NCBI GenBank assembly: GCA_958296165.1
Contig: OY282447.1
Location: 3,757,154-3,821,153, forward strand
DNA from: an uncultured Pseudomonadales bacterium
GTDB taxonomy: Bacteria; Pseudomonadota; Gammaproteobacteria; Pseudomonadales; Azotimanducaceae
Length of the DNA stretch: 64,000 bases
Direction of reading: 5' to 3'
Position 1 is the first letter of the stretch; each line of letters starts with the position of its first letter. Positions 35,382 through 44,615 of this stretch are shown here, piece after piece. A program made the translations under genes and the position numbers. The notes beneath the pieces were generated by a model that searched no databases, was not told the origin of the DNA, and saw only the letters and a list, made by a program, of their open reading frames with translations.

Positions 35382-35650
35382 CTAGGGCCGGTTCTGCCGC
35401 AGCAGCAGGAGCTTGCGCATGGCGGCGGCCAGCGCCTCCTTCGGCGGCTTGCCGGTCGACGAGGTCGTGGTACTTGCGGCCGAGATCGGGGTTTGTGCCG
35501 GGCGACGGCGACGGCCAGCATGTAGAGCATGCGGCGCACTCGCGCGGGACAGCCTAGATGAAGCGCTTGCCTTGCCATTGGCCGGACTCGCGCGCCACCG
35601 GCGCAAGGCCGGCCAGACTCGCCGCCTCCTTGGCGTCGTTCTACCGGCCC
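35382..35650 (-). pseudogene. Degraded C-terminal fragment of an IS110-family transposase
   Basis: Read on the minus strand across frames, the pieces AASLAGLAPVA, a GQWQGKR-like turn, CPARVRRMLYMLAVAVA and GKPPKEALAAAMRKLLLL follow the order of the Transposase_20 domain C-terminus. Several frameshifts separate them. No N-terminal half is present. A five-base-offset duplication of CTTCAGGGAAACAGACATCG follows near 35699-35739. The fragment is inert. Confidence 0.65.
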
Positions 35651-35881
35651 TGGCCTTCGGCCACGACGCCCCCAAACCGCGCTCGGACGCCTTGCCTCTT
35701 CAGGGAAACAGACATCGCCTTCAGGGAAACAGACATCGCCGCCCACGCATCCGGACAAACGCGGAGGCCGGGTCTCGCCCGTTCCCTCGGAAGACCACGC
35801 CGCAACCCGACTCGCGACACTCGCGACCAACCAGTGTCGTAAGCGGGAGCCGCTGACTTACTCTACTTACTCTACATATTC

Positions 35882-35909
35882 TTGACGCCCCATAGACGAG
35901 GCGTATAGT
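35882..35909 (+). promoter_or_regulatory. Promoter of the TIR-like/membrane-protein operon
   Basis: TTGACG (35882-35887) and TATAGT (35904-35909) are separated by 16 bp. A tandem pair of TTACTCTAC (35858-35866, 35867-35875) lies immediately upstream and could be an operator or activator site. The transcript would carry about 90 bases of leader with a 20-codon open frame from 35917. Confidence 0.55.
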
Positions 35910-36008
35910 CGCCGACATGGCCCAGCAAGCGCAGCGCGGCGCCCGCTCTGAAGCCGATAGGCTCGTGGAGTCGACTTAACTGAACGCCGAATGCGAAGGA
36001 GACAACCT

Positions 36009-36419
36009 GTGAGAACTCATCACCTGTTCATCAGCCACTCTTGGACCTACGGGAATCAATACAAGAATCTAGTCACGCTTCTCAGGGCGCGATCGTACTT
36101 CCGATTCAAGAACTACTCGGTTCCACGTGACGATCCTATTCACAATGCGCGGTCCGTGGCCAAGCTGCGTGCAGCGATCAAGCAGAAGATGGCGCCCACC
36201 GGCGCCGTTCTCATCTTGGCGGGCGTCTACGCGACTTACAGCAAGTGGATCAACGAAGAGATCAGCTTGGCGGAGCACGAATTTTCGTCACCAAAGCCAA
36301 TCATCGCCATCGAACCGTGGGGTAGCGAGCGGACATCTGCCCGCGGCAAGAGCGCCGCAGACCGAGTTGTTGGCTGGAACACCGAGAGCATTGTCAATGC
36401 CATCAGGGAGCTCGCGTGA
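36009..36419 (+). CDS. TIR-like domain protein (ThsB/MTH538 type)
   Basis: This 136-residue protein is essentially one TIR-like domain. It starts HHLFISHSWTYGNQYKNLVTLL, and carries the conserved VPRDDP turn, a long helix RSVAKLRAAIKQKM and a core strand AVLILAGVYATYSKWINEEI. A later segment PIIAIEPWG completes the fold. Such TIR-like proteins act in antiphage systems, where they make or degrade nucleotide signals. The start is GTG 36009 with an AAGGAGA site; the ATG at 35991 has no site. The next gene overlaps the stop by one base (TGATG), so the two are translated together. Confidence 0.8.
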   Translation: MRTHHLFISHSWTYGNQYKNLVTLLRARSYFRFKNYSVPRDDPIHNARSVAKLRAAIKQKMAPTGAVLILAGVYATYSKWINEEISLAEHEFSSPKPIIAIEPWGSERTSARGKSAADRVVGWNTESIVNAIRELA

Positions 36420-36883
36420 TGGACGAGAAAAGGCAAGAGCTTCTGGAAATATACAAACTCCACGCGGAACTAGCCGATCGCGTCAGCCAGCGGCGTGAAG
36501 GTGCCAATCGCCTCTACGTTAGCCTGTTGAGCGGCTTGGTGTTGTTCGTGGCAGCTCTCCTGAGGTTCGGCACGGACGGCCTATCGACGGACGTCGTGTT
36601 GTTTGGGGCTGGCGTCCTCGGCATGATCTTCTCGGTATCTTGGTACATCGTCATCCGCTCCTATCGCCAACTCAACACAGGCAAGTTCAACGCCTTGCAG
36701 GACTTGGAGTGTTGTCTGGCGTATCCCTTCTTCCGCAAAGAGTGGGAGCTGTTGGGAGAGGGCAAAAAGCGCGGCCGATATTGGATGCTGACCAAGGTCG
36801 AGACCTTCCTTCCACTCATGTTCTTTTTTCCGTTGTCCCTCTTCGCGGCTGTTTTCGTGGCTACTCGCTGGTTTGTGCGATAA
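36419..36883 (+). CDS. Small membrane protein of RipA-like type, TIR partner
   Basis: The 154-residue protein has a soluble helical N-terminus (ELLEIYKLHAELADRVSQRREGANRLY), two close membrane helices at about 38-57 and 60-85, and a third/fourth near the C-terminus (LPLMFFFPLSLFAAVFVATRWF). The layout matches RipA-type octameric membrane proteins, which are found beside TIR genes. It is the probable membrane effector that responds to a signal from the TIR-like protein. The coupled TGATG junction supports a two-gene module. Confidence 0.7.
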   Translation: MDEKRQELLEIYKLHAELADRVSQRREGANRLYVSLLSGLVLFVAALLRFGTDGLSTDVVLFGAGVLGMIFSVSWYIVIRSYRQLNTGKFNALQDLECCLAYPFFRKEWELLGEGKKRGRYWMLTKVETFLPLMFFFPLSLFAAVFVATRWFVR

Positions 36884-36899
36884 AACGTAGATCAGCAGT

Positions 36900-37150
36900 C
36901 ACTCGCCGGCCAGCAGCGCCCATGACCGTTCGAGCGTTCTCGCGGCCCGCCGGCGGCTCTTGCAGTTCCAAGGCCCAGCAGCTGCGCCGGCCACCTGGCT
37001 TCGCCGCCGCTGTCAGCGGCCGGCACGTGAATCGCCTAGTCACCACGCATTAGGTCGGAAGACGCCGCTGATCTCCCGCTCCGCCACTGGCGAGCGGTGG
37101 CCATGAGCGTCCGCACGTCGATCTTGGATCGTGCCCGTCGCCGCCGAGCG
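36900..37150 (-). pseudogene. Degraded IS110 transposase fragment related to the 12.2-13.4 kb copy
   Basis: Nucleotide blocks matching the intact IS110 gene occur in the same order: GCCAGCAGCGCCCA, GTTCGAGCGTTCT, CTGCAGxTCCAA, CAGCxGCTGCGCCGG, CTTCGCCGCCG and CATxAGCGTCCGCA. The reading frame is lost through many indels. It covers roughly the C-terminal region. From 37151 to 37734 no gene is seen; a TTGACA at 37598-37603 and CCATTTTGTTT tandem repeats near 37566 may form the promoter of the TonB receptor. Confidence 0.6.
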
Positions 37151-37734
37151 CCGCCTTGGAGATGCCGCCCGAGCAGATGGTGCATGGGATCCGTACTTGC
37201 CGTAATCGTGCGCCCTTGCCTTTCACCACGATGCGCTGCAGCCAGCTCTCGCGCCGCTCGGCTTCATCGCCAGCATCCAGTCCGTGCCCGTGGCCGTCCG
37301 CCGGCCACTCCACGTGCTTGGTTTCATCGAGTGCGTCGCGGCCTTGGCGGCCGTCGCCGTAAGCGGTCTGCTGCGCATTCCGTGGCTGCACGCGGATGCC
37401 AGCAAGCGTCAACGGACTGCCACGGAACACATGTCTAGATAAATCAATTACTTGATGCAGATACGGACGCCTCCGCGGAACTATGCGAACCAACGGCTGG
37501 CGGACGGCCAGGCGGCGAACATTGGCGTCCCTACACTGCCAGCGGTGCAGCAACCCCGTTTTCGACCATTTTGTTTCCATTTTGTTTCACAAAGTGCTTG
37601 ACAAGCCCCGTTTGAGGTGTTGTGGTAGGCGTTCGTGCGCCGCCTCGGTGCGTTGCCTCTAACGAGGCACCAGCGAGGCGGTCGCGGGTCACGTTAGTGG
37701 CCATGTGGTCTTCCATACACGAGGGGAACGGGAT

Positions 37735-40700
37735 ATGGATCTACGGCTCAAGCAAGCGGCTCTATGGGCACTCGTATTCGCTTTCGCGCTCGGCACTCTT
37801 GGTGCCAGAGCAGCCGAGGATGAAGACGAGGACGAGGACGAAGAGGACGACGAAGAAGTCGAAGAGATGGTGGTCACCGGGTCTTACATCCGGCGCACCA
37901 ACTTCGATCTGCCTTCGCCGAAGTCGGTCATCGACAACATCGATATCGAGCTTTCCGGCAATGCCGAACTCGGCGATGTGATCTTCGATCAATCCTTTCA
38001 ACTTGGCGTGAACGCCAACGCCGCGCCGTTCGAGGGCATCTGCTGCTCGGAATCCGGCCAAGACGGCTTGGCGAACGACGAGTGGGGCGGCCAGACGGAC
38101 AACCAGCAGGGCAACCAAGGCACCGAGGTGTGGGCCAACCTGCGCGGCTTGGGCACTCGCGCCACCATGACCATGATGGATGGCCACCGGCTGCCAGCGG
38201 ACACCACACCGCGCGGCGAACGTGCCGGCGTAGACATCAGCGGCATGTACCCCGCCATCGCGGTTGGTCGCGTGGATACGATTCTAGACGGCGCATCCGC
38301 GCTGTACGGCGCTGAAGCGGTGAGCGGCGTTATCAACATGGTGCCGCGCAAGGATTTCGAGGGCCTGATGGTGAGCCTGGACTACGGCCAGCCCTTCGAG
38401 AACGGCGCCCCGCAGACGGGCTTCAGCATGCTCGGCGGTGTGCAGGGCGATCGCGGCAGGGCCATCTTCGCCATGGAGCTGCGCGATACAGAGCGCATGC
38501 GATTCACGGATCGGCCGCGCTACATCATCGACACCAAGAATCCGTGGGCGCGCCACACCACCACCGGCAGCGACTTCTACAACTTCGGCCAATGGTCGCG
38601 GTTCTGGAAGGACGCCTACGACGCCGGCAGCAGCCCCGCCAGCCGCTTGACCGTGCCCATTCGCTCACCCAGTGGCGATCTGATGACGCCCGCTGAGCGG
38701 TCGGCTCTTTCGGGTCTCGGCGGTACCGAACAGGAAGGCGCCCGCAGGTGGGACGACTACGAAGGCACGATTGCCGTCGGCCAAACGCAAGACCCGTCTT
38801 GCGCTTACGGCTTCGGCGCGGGGTTGGACGACGAAGGCCCCCCGCCGCTTAACCCCTATGGCCCGTTCTATGGGCTCGGTGTCGCCTACTACGAGCGCTA
38901 CACCGTGGGCGCTAGCCCGGAGGATTCCGCCGAAGCCTACGAGCAGTATCGGCGCGCCTGGCAGAACGAGTTCGGCCCGAACTTCGGAACGGACTTCCGC
39001 AACGTCTACGGCGAAACATACGTGTACAACGACGTATCGCGGCACGGCAACTTCTTGAACGGCTACATGGACCCCAACGATCCCGCCTATCACTGCCGCA
39101 TGGTCGATTCGGACTATCAGGATGTGCAGGCCGAGAGCGAACGGCGCAAGGGCATGGGCTACTTCGAGTACGAGTTCAACGACTACCTCACCGTGCGCGG
39201 CGAGTTCGTCGCGAGTTCGGTGGACTACAACACGCGGCTCTACGCGCCCGGCTTCAACGACTTCTTCGATGGCGGCGGCTTGGCAAACAACCGCATGGGT
39301 ATCGCCGTTGGCTCCAATCCGGGCAATCCATTCCGCGCATTCGCCGATGGTTCCAGCTGGCTCGGCTGGGACGTTAACGACAACAACCGGCGCCTGCCGC
39401 CAGGCACGGATCTCTTTTGGCCGGGCGTCACTCCGGATGTTTGGCCCGGCGGCTCCGCCACCGGAACGGCGAGGCCACACCGCCAACTGGATTTTCGTGA
39501 CGTGAACGGCAACGGCCGCTACGACTATCTGGAGGAACCCGGGGAATTGCTGGTGTTCGCGCAGGACGTAAACGGCGACGGCATTCCGGATCGTGATTGG
39601 AACGCGGACGGTCTGCCCGATAGCAACGCCCAACGCAACCCGGCCGCTCGCGTATTGCTGATGGGCTTGACCGACAGCGATGGCGACGGCTTGGCGGACC
39701 GTTTCGACCCCGACGCCGGCGGCATCCCGCTCTATGAGGACGTGCGGTTCGGCACTCGGCGACTATTCGCCTTTCCCAAGCATCCGCGCAACAACGATCT
39801 GGACTGGGCGGAGGACGATGGCATCCTGCATTTCCTGCGCCGTACCAAGCGCCAAGACATCCGCATCCGCTTGGGTGCCGAGTTGCGCGTGCCGGATACC
39901 GACTGGATCGTGGACGCAGACTGGATTTGGTCGCAAGGTAGTCGCGAGCAGAACCAATTCCAAGAGGTGACGCCGTCCATGATTCTGGCGTTGCGCTGTC
40001 AAGCCGGGCCCAACGGCGATTCCTGCTGGAACCCGTTTGGCACCACCTACCTGATGATGGATCCGCAAACCGGCCTGCCGATCGGCGATCCGACCACGAA
40101 GTTCCCCGGCGTCAACGACGGCGGCTGGACGCCGCCGGCAGGTCAGGAACATGTCAACTTCGATGCCAACTACTATCGGAATCTGGGCCTGGCCCACACT
40201 GCCGCAGATTACGCCAACACGGAAGAAGAACATCGCTTGGCGGGCAACGTGATGTCCTACAACATCCAAGATCTCGGCATGACGATCCTGGACGTGGTCG
40301 GCCAGAACAACAACCTGTTCGATCTTTGGTACAACGACCAGCCTGTTGGCTTCGCCGTTGGCATCCATTGGCGTTTGGAGACCGAGGAGTACAAGCCGCA
40401 TGCGTTGGCGCAGGCCGCCATCGGCGGCAATCGCTTCGCTCTGCGCAAGAGCGAGCAGGAATCGCGCGCCATCTTTGCCGAGTTGGGTCTGCCCCTCTTG
40501 CAGCATGAGACCTGGGGCGAAATGGAAGCGCAGATTGCGGTGCGCTACAGCGAGATCGAGGCGCAAGGCATTTACGGACAGCCGGGCACGGCGAAGTTCA
40601 CCACCACCATTCCAAAGCTGGCGGTGCGCTATGCGCCGACGGACTGGCTGGCAGTGCGCGGCAGCATCACGCAGGGCTTCGTAACGCCAGGGCTGTACGC

Positions 40701-42165
40701 CTTGTTTGGCGATGCGGAGATCACCAATCTCGTCACGTTGCGCGACTATGTTTGCGACATGCTGCCAGACGTCCAAGACTGCGTCGACTCCGGCGCCAAC
40801 AAAGGCGGCGGCACACCCAACGTAAGAGTCGCCAATGCGGGCAGCCCGGATTTGGATCCCGAGACTTCCGACCTCTACAACATAGGCTTCTCGTTGAAGT
40901 TCCTGGAAGGCGACTTGGTATTCGATATGGACTACACCTCGGTGGAGTTCCGCGGCAGCATCGAAGAAATGGATGCGGGTTCGCATGTGAGCCTGAACGA
41001 GAATGGCTTTACGGCGTATGTGGAGGCGGCTTGTCCGGGCACCTTGGTAGACTGGGACAACAACCGCAAGCACGGCGACGACGTTCTCAACTCGCTGACG
41101 CAAGAGGAGTTCCGCGCCTCTGACTACACCAACCCCGCCGATCTGGAGTGCCGCCGCAATGCAGCGCTCAGCTGGATTCAATCCGGTGCCAATGCCGGCA
41201 CGGGCGAGCGCAGTTTCGCCGGCGCTGCCCTGGAACGTGGGCGCCAGATTCCCGACGCCGACGGGAACCTATATTCCAGCCCGCTCGCGCTGCGCTATGT
41301 GGAGTCGCCTTGGACGGCACAAGGCTCGCGCGTTGCGGAGACGATCATCTACGGTCTCCGCTATGCCTTCCAGATGCCGGAATCGCGCTGGACCAACTGG
41401 CTGGGTGAAGACACCGGCTCCTTCATGTTCACCTTCAGCGCCACGCAGTTCTTGACGCAGAGCCTTACCAAGTACAAGAGCTTCGGCTGCGACGATGCAA
41501 ACAGGAACGAAGGCGGCTTCTGCATCGGCGACCATGTACTGGCTGGCATTGAGGTGGACGGCGTGGGCAATCGCAACTCGCAGTACTTCTCGCCCCCCAA
41601 CATGCACCTCTATTCGGACTTGCCGCCGACGCCCGAGTGGCGCGCCGATGCCGCTCTGCGCTGGTTCCGCGGCTCGCACACCGCGCAGATACGAGTGCGC
41701 TGGCATGACCGGGTGACCAACCTCAATGTGGCTTGGTCCGCGCAGAAGGAGCGGGAGGCGCAGGATCCACGCCAGGTAATACCAAGTTGGACATGGTCGA
41801 ACTTGGGCGCAATCCTGGACGATCCGCTCGGCTCGTATCCGCACCATGTTCCCTACCAGGGCTACACGGAAGTGACGATCCCAGGCACGGAAATCACCAA
41901 GCGGATTCCGAACGAGGTGGAGGCGCAGCGTTGCGCATACCAGCCTTGGCCTGTGTGCGACATCGACTCGCGCCACTACTGGGACGTGAGCTACACCTAC
42001 CGACGTCCGGACGTCTTCGGCCTGCGGGCGCTGTCTGCGAGCTTCTCCGTTCGCAACGTGTTCGATACCTACCCGGATCCGATCACGCAGTTCTCCGCCC
42101 ACGAGCCGTACTTGGACAACATCATGGGTAGGATGTTCCTGTTGCGGTTGAACCTAACGCTGTAG
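37735..42165 (+). CDS. Large TonB-dependent outer-membrane receptor with calcium-binding-type insert
   Basis: This 1476-residue receptor has a signal peptide (to about residue 27), a highly acidic run of Glu and Asp, then a TonB-box-like EEMVVTGSYI. The plug follows (NLRGLGTRATMTMMDGHRLP, SALYGAEAVSGVINMV). The beta barrel continues to the end, closing on a hydrophobic strand ending LNLTL. A segment near residues 588-665 contains three calcium-type repeats (DVNGNGRYD, DVNGDGIPD, DSDGDGLAD), as in thrombospondin type 3. It would import a large ligand across the outer membrane with TonB energy. ATG 37735 has a GAGGGG site. A terminator and a CRTAC1-like gene follow. Confidence 0.92.
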   Translation: MDLRLKQAALWALVFAFALGTLGARAAEDEDEDEDEEDDEEVEEMVVTGSYIRRTNFDLPSPKSVIDNIDIELSGNAELGDVIFDQSFQLGVNANAAPFEGICCSESGQDGLANDEWGGQTDNQQGNQGTEVWANLRGLGTRATMTMMDGHRLPADTTPRGERAGVDISGMYPAIAVGRVDTILDGASALYGAEAVSGVINMVPRKDFEGLMVSLDYGQPFENGAPQTGFSMLGGVQGDRGRAIFAMELRDTERMRFTDRPRYIIDTKNPWARHTTTGSDFYNFGQWSRFWKDAYDAGSSPASRLTVPIRSPSGDLMTPAERSALSGLGGTEQEGARRWDDYEGTIAVGQTQDPSCAYGFGAGLDDEGPPPLNPYGPFYGLGVAYYERYTVGASPEDSAEAYEQYRRAWQNEFGPNFGTDFRNVYGETYVYNDVSRHGNFLNGYMDPNDPAYHCRMVDSDYQDVQAESERRKGMGYFEYEFNDYLTVRGEFVASSVDYNTRLYAPGFNDFFDGGGLANNRMGIAVGSNPGNPFRAFADGSSWLGWDVNDNNRRLPPGTDLFWPGVTPDVWPGGSATGTARPHRQLDFRDVNGNGRYDYLEEPGELLVFAQDVNGDGIPDRDWNADGLPDSNAQRNPAARVLLMGLTDSDGDGLADRFDPDAGGIPLYEDVRFGTRRLFAFPKHPRNNDLDWAEDDGILHFLRRTKRQDIRIRLGAELRVPDTDWIVDADWIWSQGSREQNQFQEVTPSMILALRCQAGPNGDSCWNPFGTTYLMMDPQTGLPIGDPTTKFPGVNDGGWTPPAGQEHVNFDANYYRNLGLAHTAADYANTEEEHRLAGNVMSYNIQDLGMTILDVVGQNNNLFDLWYNDQPVGFAVGIHWRLETEEYKPHALAQAAIGGNRFALRKSEQESRAIFAELGLPLLQHETWGEMEAQIAVRYSEIEAQGIYGQPGTAKFTTTIPKLAVRYAPTDWLAVRGSITQGFVTPGLYALFGDAEITNLVTLRDYVCDMLPDVQDCVDSGANKGGGTPNVRVANAGSPDLDPETSDLYNIGFSLKFLEGDLVFDMDYTSVEFRGSIEEMDAGSHVSLNENGFTAYVEAACPGTLVDWDNNRKHGDDVLNSLTQEEFRASDYTNPADLECRRNAALSWIQSGANAGTGERSFAGAALERGRQIPDADGNLYSSPLALRYVESPWTAQGSRVAETIIYGLRYAFQMPESRWTNWLGEDTGSFMFTFSATQFLTQSLTKYKSFGCDDANRNEGGFCIGDHVLAGIEVDGVGNRNSQYFSPPNMHLYSDLPPTPEWRADAALRWFRGSHTAQIRVRWHDRVTNLNVAWSAQKEREAQDPRQVIPSWTWSNLGAILDDPLGSYPHHVPYQGYTEVTIPGTEITKRIPNEVEAQRCAYQPWPVCDIDSRHYWDVSYTYRRPDVFGLRALSASFSVRNVFDTYPDPITQFSAHEPYLDNIMGRMFLLRLNLTL

Positions 42166-42172
42166 CCCAGTC

Positions 42173-42251
42173 GCGAATCCCGCCGCCTCGGCGGGATTCG
42201 CACGAGGCCAGGGAGAGCCCCGTGCCGCTAAGGCCCGGGGCTTCTTTTTTT
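42173..42251 (+). terminator. Double terminator after the TonB receptor gene
   Basis: The first hairpin has a perfect 12-bp stem (42173-42184 with 42190-42201). The second, with a 7-bp AGCCCCG stem (42216-42222 and 42236-42242), is followed by a run of T (42243-42251), which makes it the functional Rho-independent terminator. Confidence 0.85.
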
Positions 42252-42275
42252 GGTTCCTCTTTGACGGGTTGCCGA

Positions 42276-43979
42276 GTGCTTCAGGCAGGCGGTGCCGCGA
42301 AACGGTTGCTGGCGCTGGCAGCGTTCGGCGCGTGTGCGTTCGACGCTGGCGGCGAGTTGACATTCGGCGAACTGAGGTTCGTCGATGTCGCGCAGCCGGC
42401 GGGCCTGGAGTTCACGCACCGCAACGGCATGACAGGCAAGCTTTGGCTGGCGGAGATCGTCGGCGCCGGGGCGGCGGTGTTCGACTTCGACGGCGACGGG
42501 CGCTTGGACGTTTGGCTGGTGCAGGGCGGCCCGCTCGCTAACCGCGCCGATGAACTGCCAAGCGATCAGCTATACCGCAACGTGAGCGCCGGCGACGGGC
42601 TGCGCTTCGAGAACGTGACGCTGCAATCCGGCGTAGAAGCCAACGGCTATGGCATGGGCATGGCCACCGGCGACATCGACAACGATGGCGATCTCGACGT
42701 CTTCCTGGCCAACTTCGGAACCAATCAACTGTTCGAGAACTCAGGCCGCGGGCGGTTCCGGGACATCACGGCGAAATCGGGTTTGGGCGGCCCCTCGGAG
42801 TGGTCCGTGAGCGCCAGCTTCGCGGACTTCGACAACGATGGCCGCCTGGATCTCTACGTCGGCAACTATCTGCATTTCAGCTTGGCCAATCACAAGGATT
42901 GCCGCGACACGGCCTCACGCCTGGGCTATTGCGCACCGGACGCCTATCACCCTGTACCGGACCGTTTGTACCGCAACCTCGGCAAGGGCCGCTTCGCCGA
43001 AATCACAGCCAGCTCAGGCATTGCGACAGCGGCGCCCGGCGGCGCACTAGGCGTGGTGGCGGAGGACTTCGATGGCGATGGCCGGCTAGACATCTACGTG
43101 GCCAACGACGGTGTGGCGAACCATCTCTGGCTGCATCGCGCCAGCGAGGGCAACACCCTCCGCTTTGTGAACGATGCAATGCTCGCCGGCGTCGCTCTGA
43201 ACGGCAACGGCGCCGCGGAAGCGAGCATGGGCGTAGACGCGGAGGACTTCGACCAGGATTGCGACGTCGACCTGTTTCTAACGCACTTGGGCACAGAGAC
43301 GAACACCCTCTACATCAACCACGGCGGCTGGTTCGCCGACGCATCCAACCGCGCCGGCATCGCCGCTTCGAGCGGCCCCTACACGGGCTTTGGCACAGCC
43401 TGGTTCGATGCCGACAACGATGGCGACCTGGATTTGTTCAGCGCCAACGGCGCCGTGCGCGCGGTGGCCGCTCAGCGCGACGCCGGCGCGCCGTATCCGC
43501 TGCGTGAACGCAATCAGATCTGGCTGAACGACGGCCGCGGACGCTATCGAGAAGCCCACGGCGGCCCCGCCTTCGATCTCGTGGAAGTGAGCCGCGGCGC
43601 CGCTTTCGGCGATCTCGACAACGACGGTGACACAGACATCGTAGTCACCAACAGCAACGGCCCTGTACGCCTCTACCGCAACGATTCCAACGCCGGATCG
43701 CGCCAAGCGGCTTGGCTGGGTCTGGAACTGCGCGCTGGCCACGCCAAGTTGACCACCGGCACACTGGTACAGCTGGAGGCAGACACTTGCCGTCGACACC
43801 GCGTAGCCACAGACGGCAGCTACGCATCGGCCAACGACCCACGCATCGTCTTCGGCCTCGGCGACAACGCGACGCCGCGCACCGTGCAAGTCGTCTGGCC
43901 GAGCGGGGTTGAGGAACGGTTCGGGCCGCTTGCCGCCAACCGCTACCACTTGCTGCGGGAAGGCGCGGCTGGCGACTAG
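42276..43979 (+). CDS. CRTAC1-like FG-GAP/VCBS repeat protein with ASPIC/UnbV C-terminus
   Basis: The protein is about 567 residues. At least seven repeats of the form DFDGDGRLDVW, DIDNDGDLDVF and DFDNDGRLDLY predict an extracellular calcium-binding beta propeller. The end domain with WLGLELR, VATDGSYASANDPRIVFGLG and VVWPSGVEERF is the ASPIC/UnbV module. A hydrophobic N-terminus (LLALAAFGACAF) has a possible lipobox Cys. Starts are unclear: GTG 42276 is used; TTG 42261 is in frame; the longest frame begins inside the terminator and is rejected. Such proteins pair with TonB receptors in marine gammaproteobacteria and are often encoded with TPR proteins. Confidence 0.88.
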   Translation: MLQAGGAAKRLLALAAFGACAFDAGGELTFGELRFVDVAQPAGLEFTHRNGMTGKLWLAEIVGAGAAVFDFDGDGRLDVWLVQGGPLANRADELPSDQLYRNVSAGDGLRFENVTLQSGVEANGYGMGMATGDIDNDGDLDVFLANFGTNQLFENSGRGRFRDITAKSGLGGPSEWSVSASFADFDNDGRLDLYVGNYLHFSLANHKDCRDTASRLGYCAPDAYHPVPDRLYRNLGKGRFAEITASSGIATAAPGGALGVVAEDFDGDGRLDIYVANDGVANHLWLHRASEGNTLRFVNDAMLAGVALNGNGAAEASMGVDAEDFDQDCDVDLFLTHLGTETNTLYINHGGWFADASNRAGIAASSGPYTGFGTAWFDADNDGDLDLFSANGAVRAVAAQRDAGAPYPLRERNQIWLNDGRGRYREAHGGPAFDLVEVSRGAAFGDLDNDGDTDIVVTNSNGPVRLYRNDSNAGSRQAAWLGLELRAGHAKLTTGTLVQLEADTCRRHRVATDGSYASANDPRIVFGLGDNATPRTVQVVWPSGVEERFGPLAANRYHLLREGAAGD

Positions 43980-44044
43980 GGCTGGCGAGCGTCATCCAAA
44001 GCCGGATCAGCGCATACTACGAACACTACCAAGGAGCCATTGCC

Positions 44045-44599
44045 ATGCCACGTCTTGAGATGCCTCGCGTCGCCCCTTTGCCCGCGTCCGACTGGAGCGA
44101 GGCACAGCAGGAGATCATGAAGCCGTTTGTCGCCCAGGGGCGCGTGTTCAACGTCTTCGCCACGCTTCTCAACCATCCCGACCTGTTCCGCCGTTGGTTG
44201 GTGTTCGCCAACCATGTGCTCGGCAAATCCACGCTCGATCTGCGCGACCGCGAAATCCTCATCTTGCGCACGGGGCTGCTGGCGGGTTGCGACTACGAAT
44301 GGCATCAGCACATCGGCATCGCCCGCAACGCGGGCATGACGGACGACGAGCTCCGCGCCGTGCGGGAAGGCCCGGCTGCGGCCGTCTGGTCGGAGCGGGA
44401 ACGTCTGCTGCTTCGCGCCGTCGACGAATTGAAAGGCGATTCACACCTCTCGGATGCGGTGTGGAACGGATTGTGCGCCCACTACGACACGCGCCAGATC
44501 ATGGATGTCGTGTTCACCGTCGGGCAATACAACATGCTGGCGATGGCGCTCAACACGCTGGGCGTGCAGCTGGACGAAGGCCTGGCAGAAGACGTGTAA
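44045..44599 (+). CDS. Carboxymuconolactone-decarboxylase-family protein
   Basis: This 184-residue AhpD-like helical protein has LRDREILILRTGLLAGCDYEWHQHIGIARNAGMTDDEL (His-rich active site; the Cys-x-x-Cys pair of true AhpD peroxidases is replaced by DYEWHQH). The rest is helical (YNMLAMALNTLGV). The family includes decarboxylases and peroxiredoxin-like proteins; its function here is unknown. An AAGGAG site precedes ATG 44045. No operon partner is evident. Confidence 0.85.
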   Translation: MPRLEMPRVAPLPASDWSEAQQEIMKPFVAQGRVFNVFATLLNHPDLFRRWLVFANHVLGKSTLDLRDREILILRTGLLAGCDYEWHQHIGIARNAGMTDDELRAVREGPAAAVWSERERLLLRAVDELKGDSHLSDAVWNGLCAHYDTRQIMDVVFTVGQYNMLAMALNTLGVQLDEGLAEDV

Positions 44600-44615
44600 A
44601 CTGCTCGTCGAGTGC

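Noticed and set aside
39763-41181. 472-codon minus-strand ORF inside the TonB receptor
   Set aside because: Antisense shadow in high-GC DNA; composition is His/Arg/Val-rich without motifs.
42222-42275. Upstream start for the CRTAC1-like gene
   Set aside because: The codons lie inside the terminator hairpin and T-tract of the TonB receptor gene.
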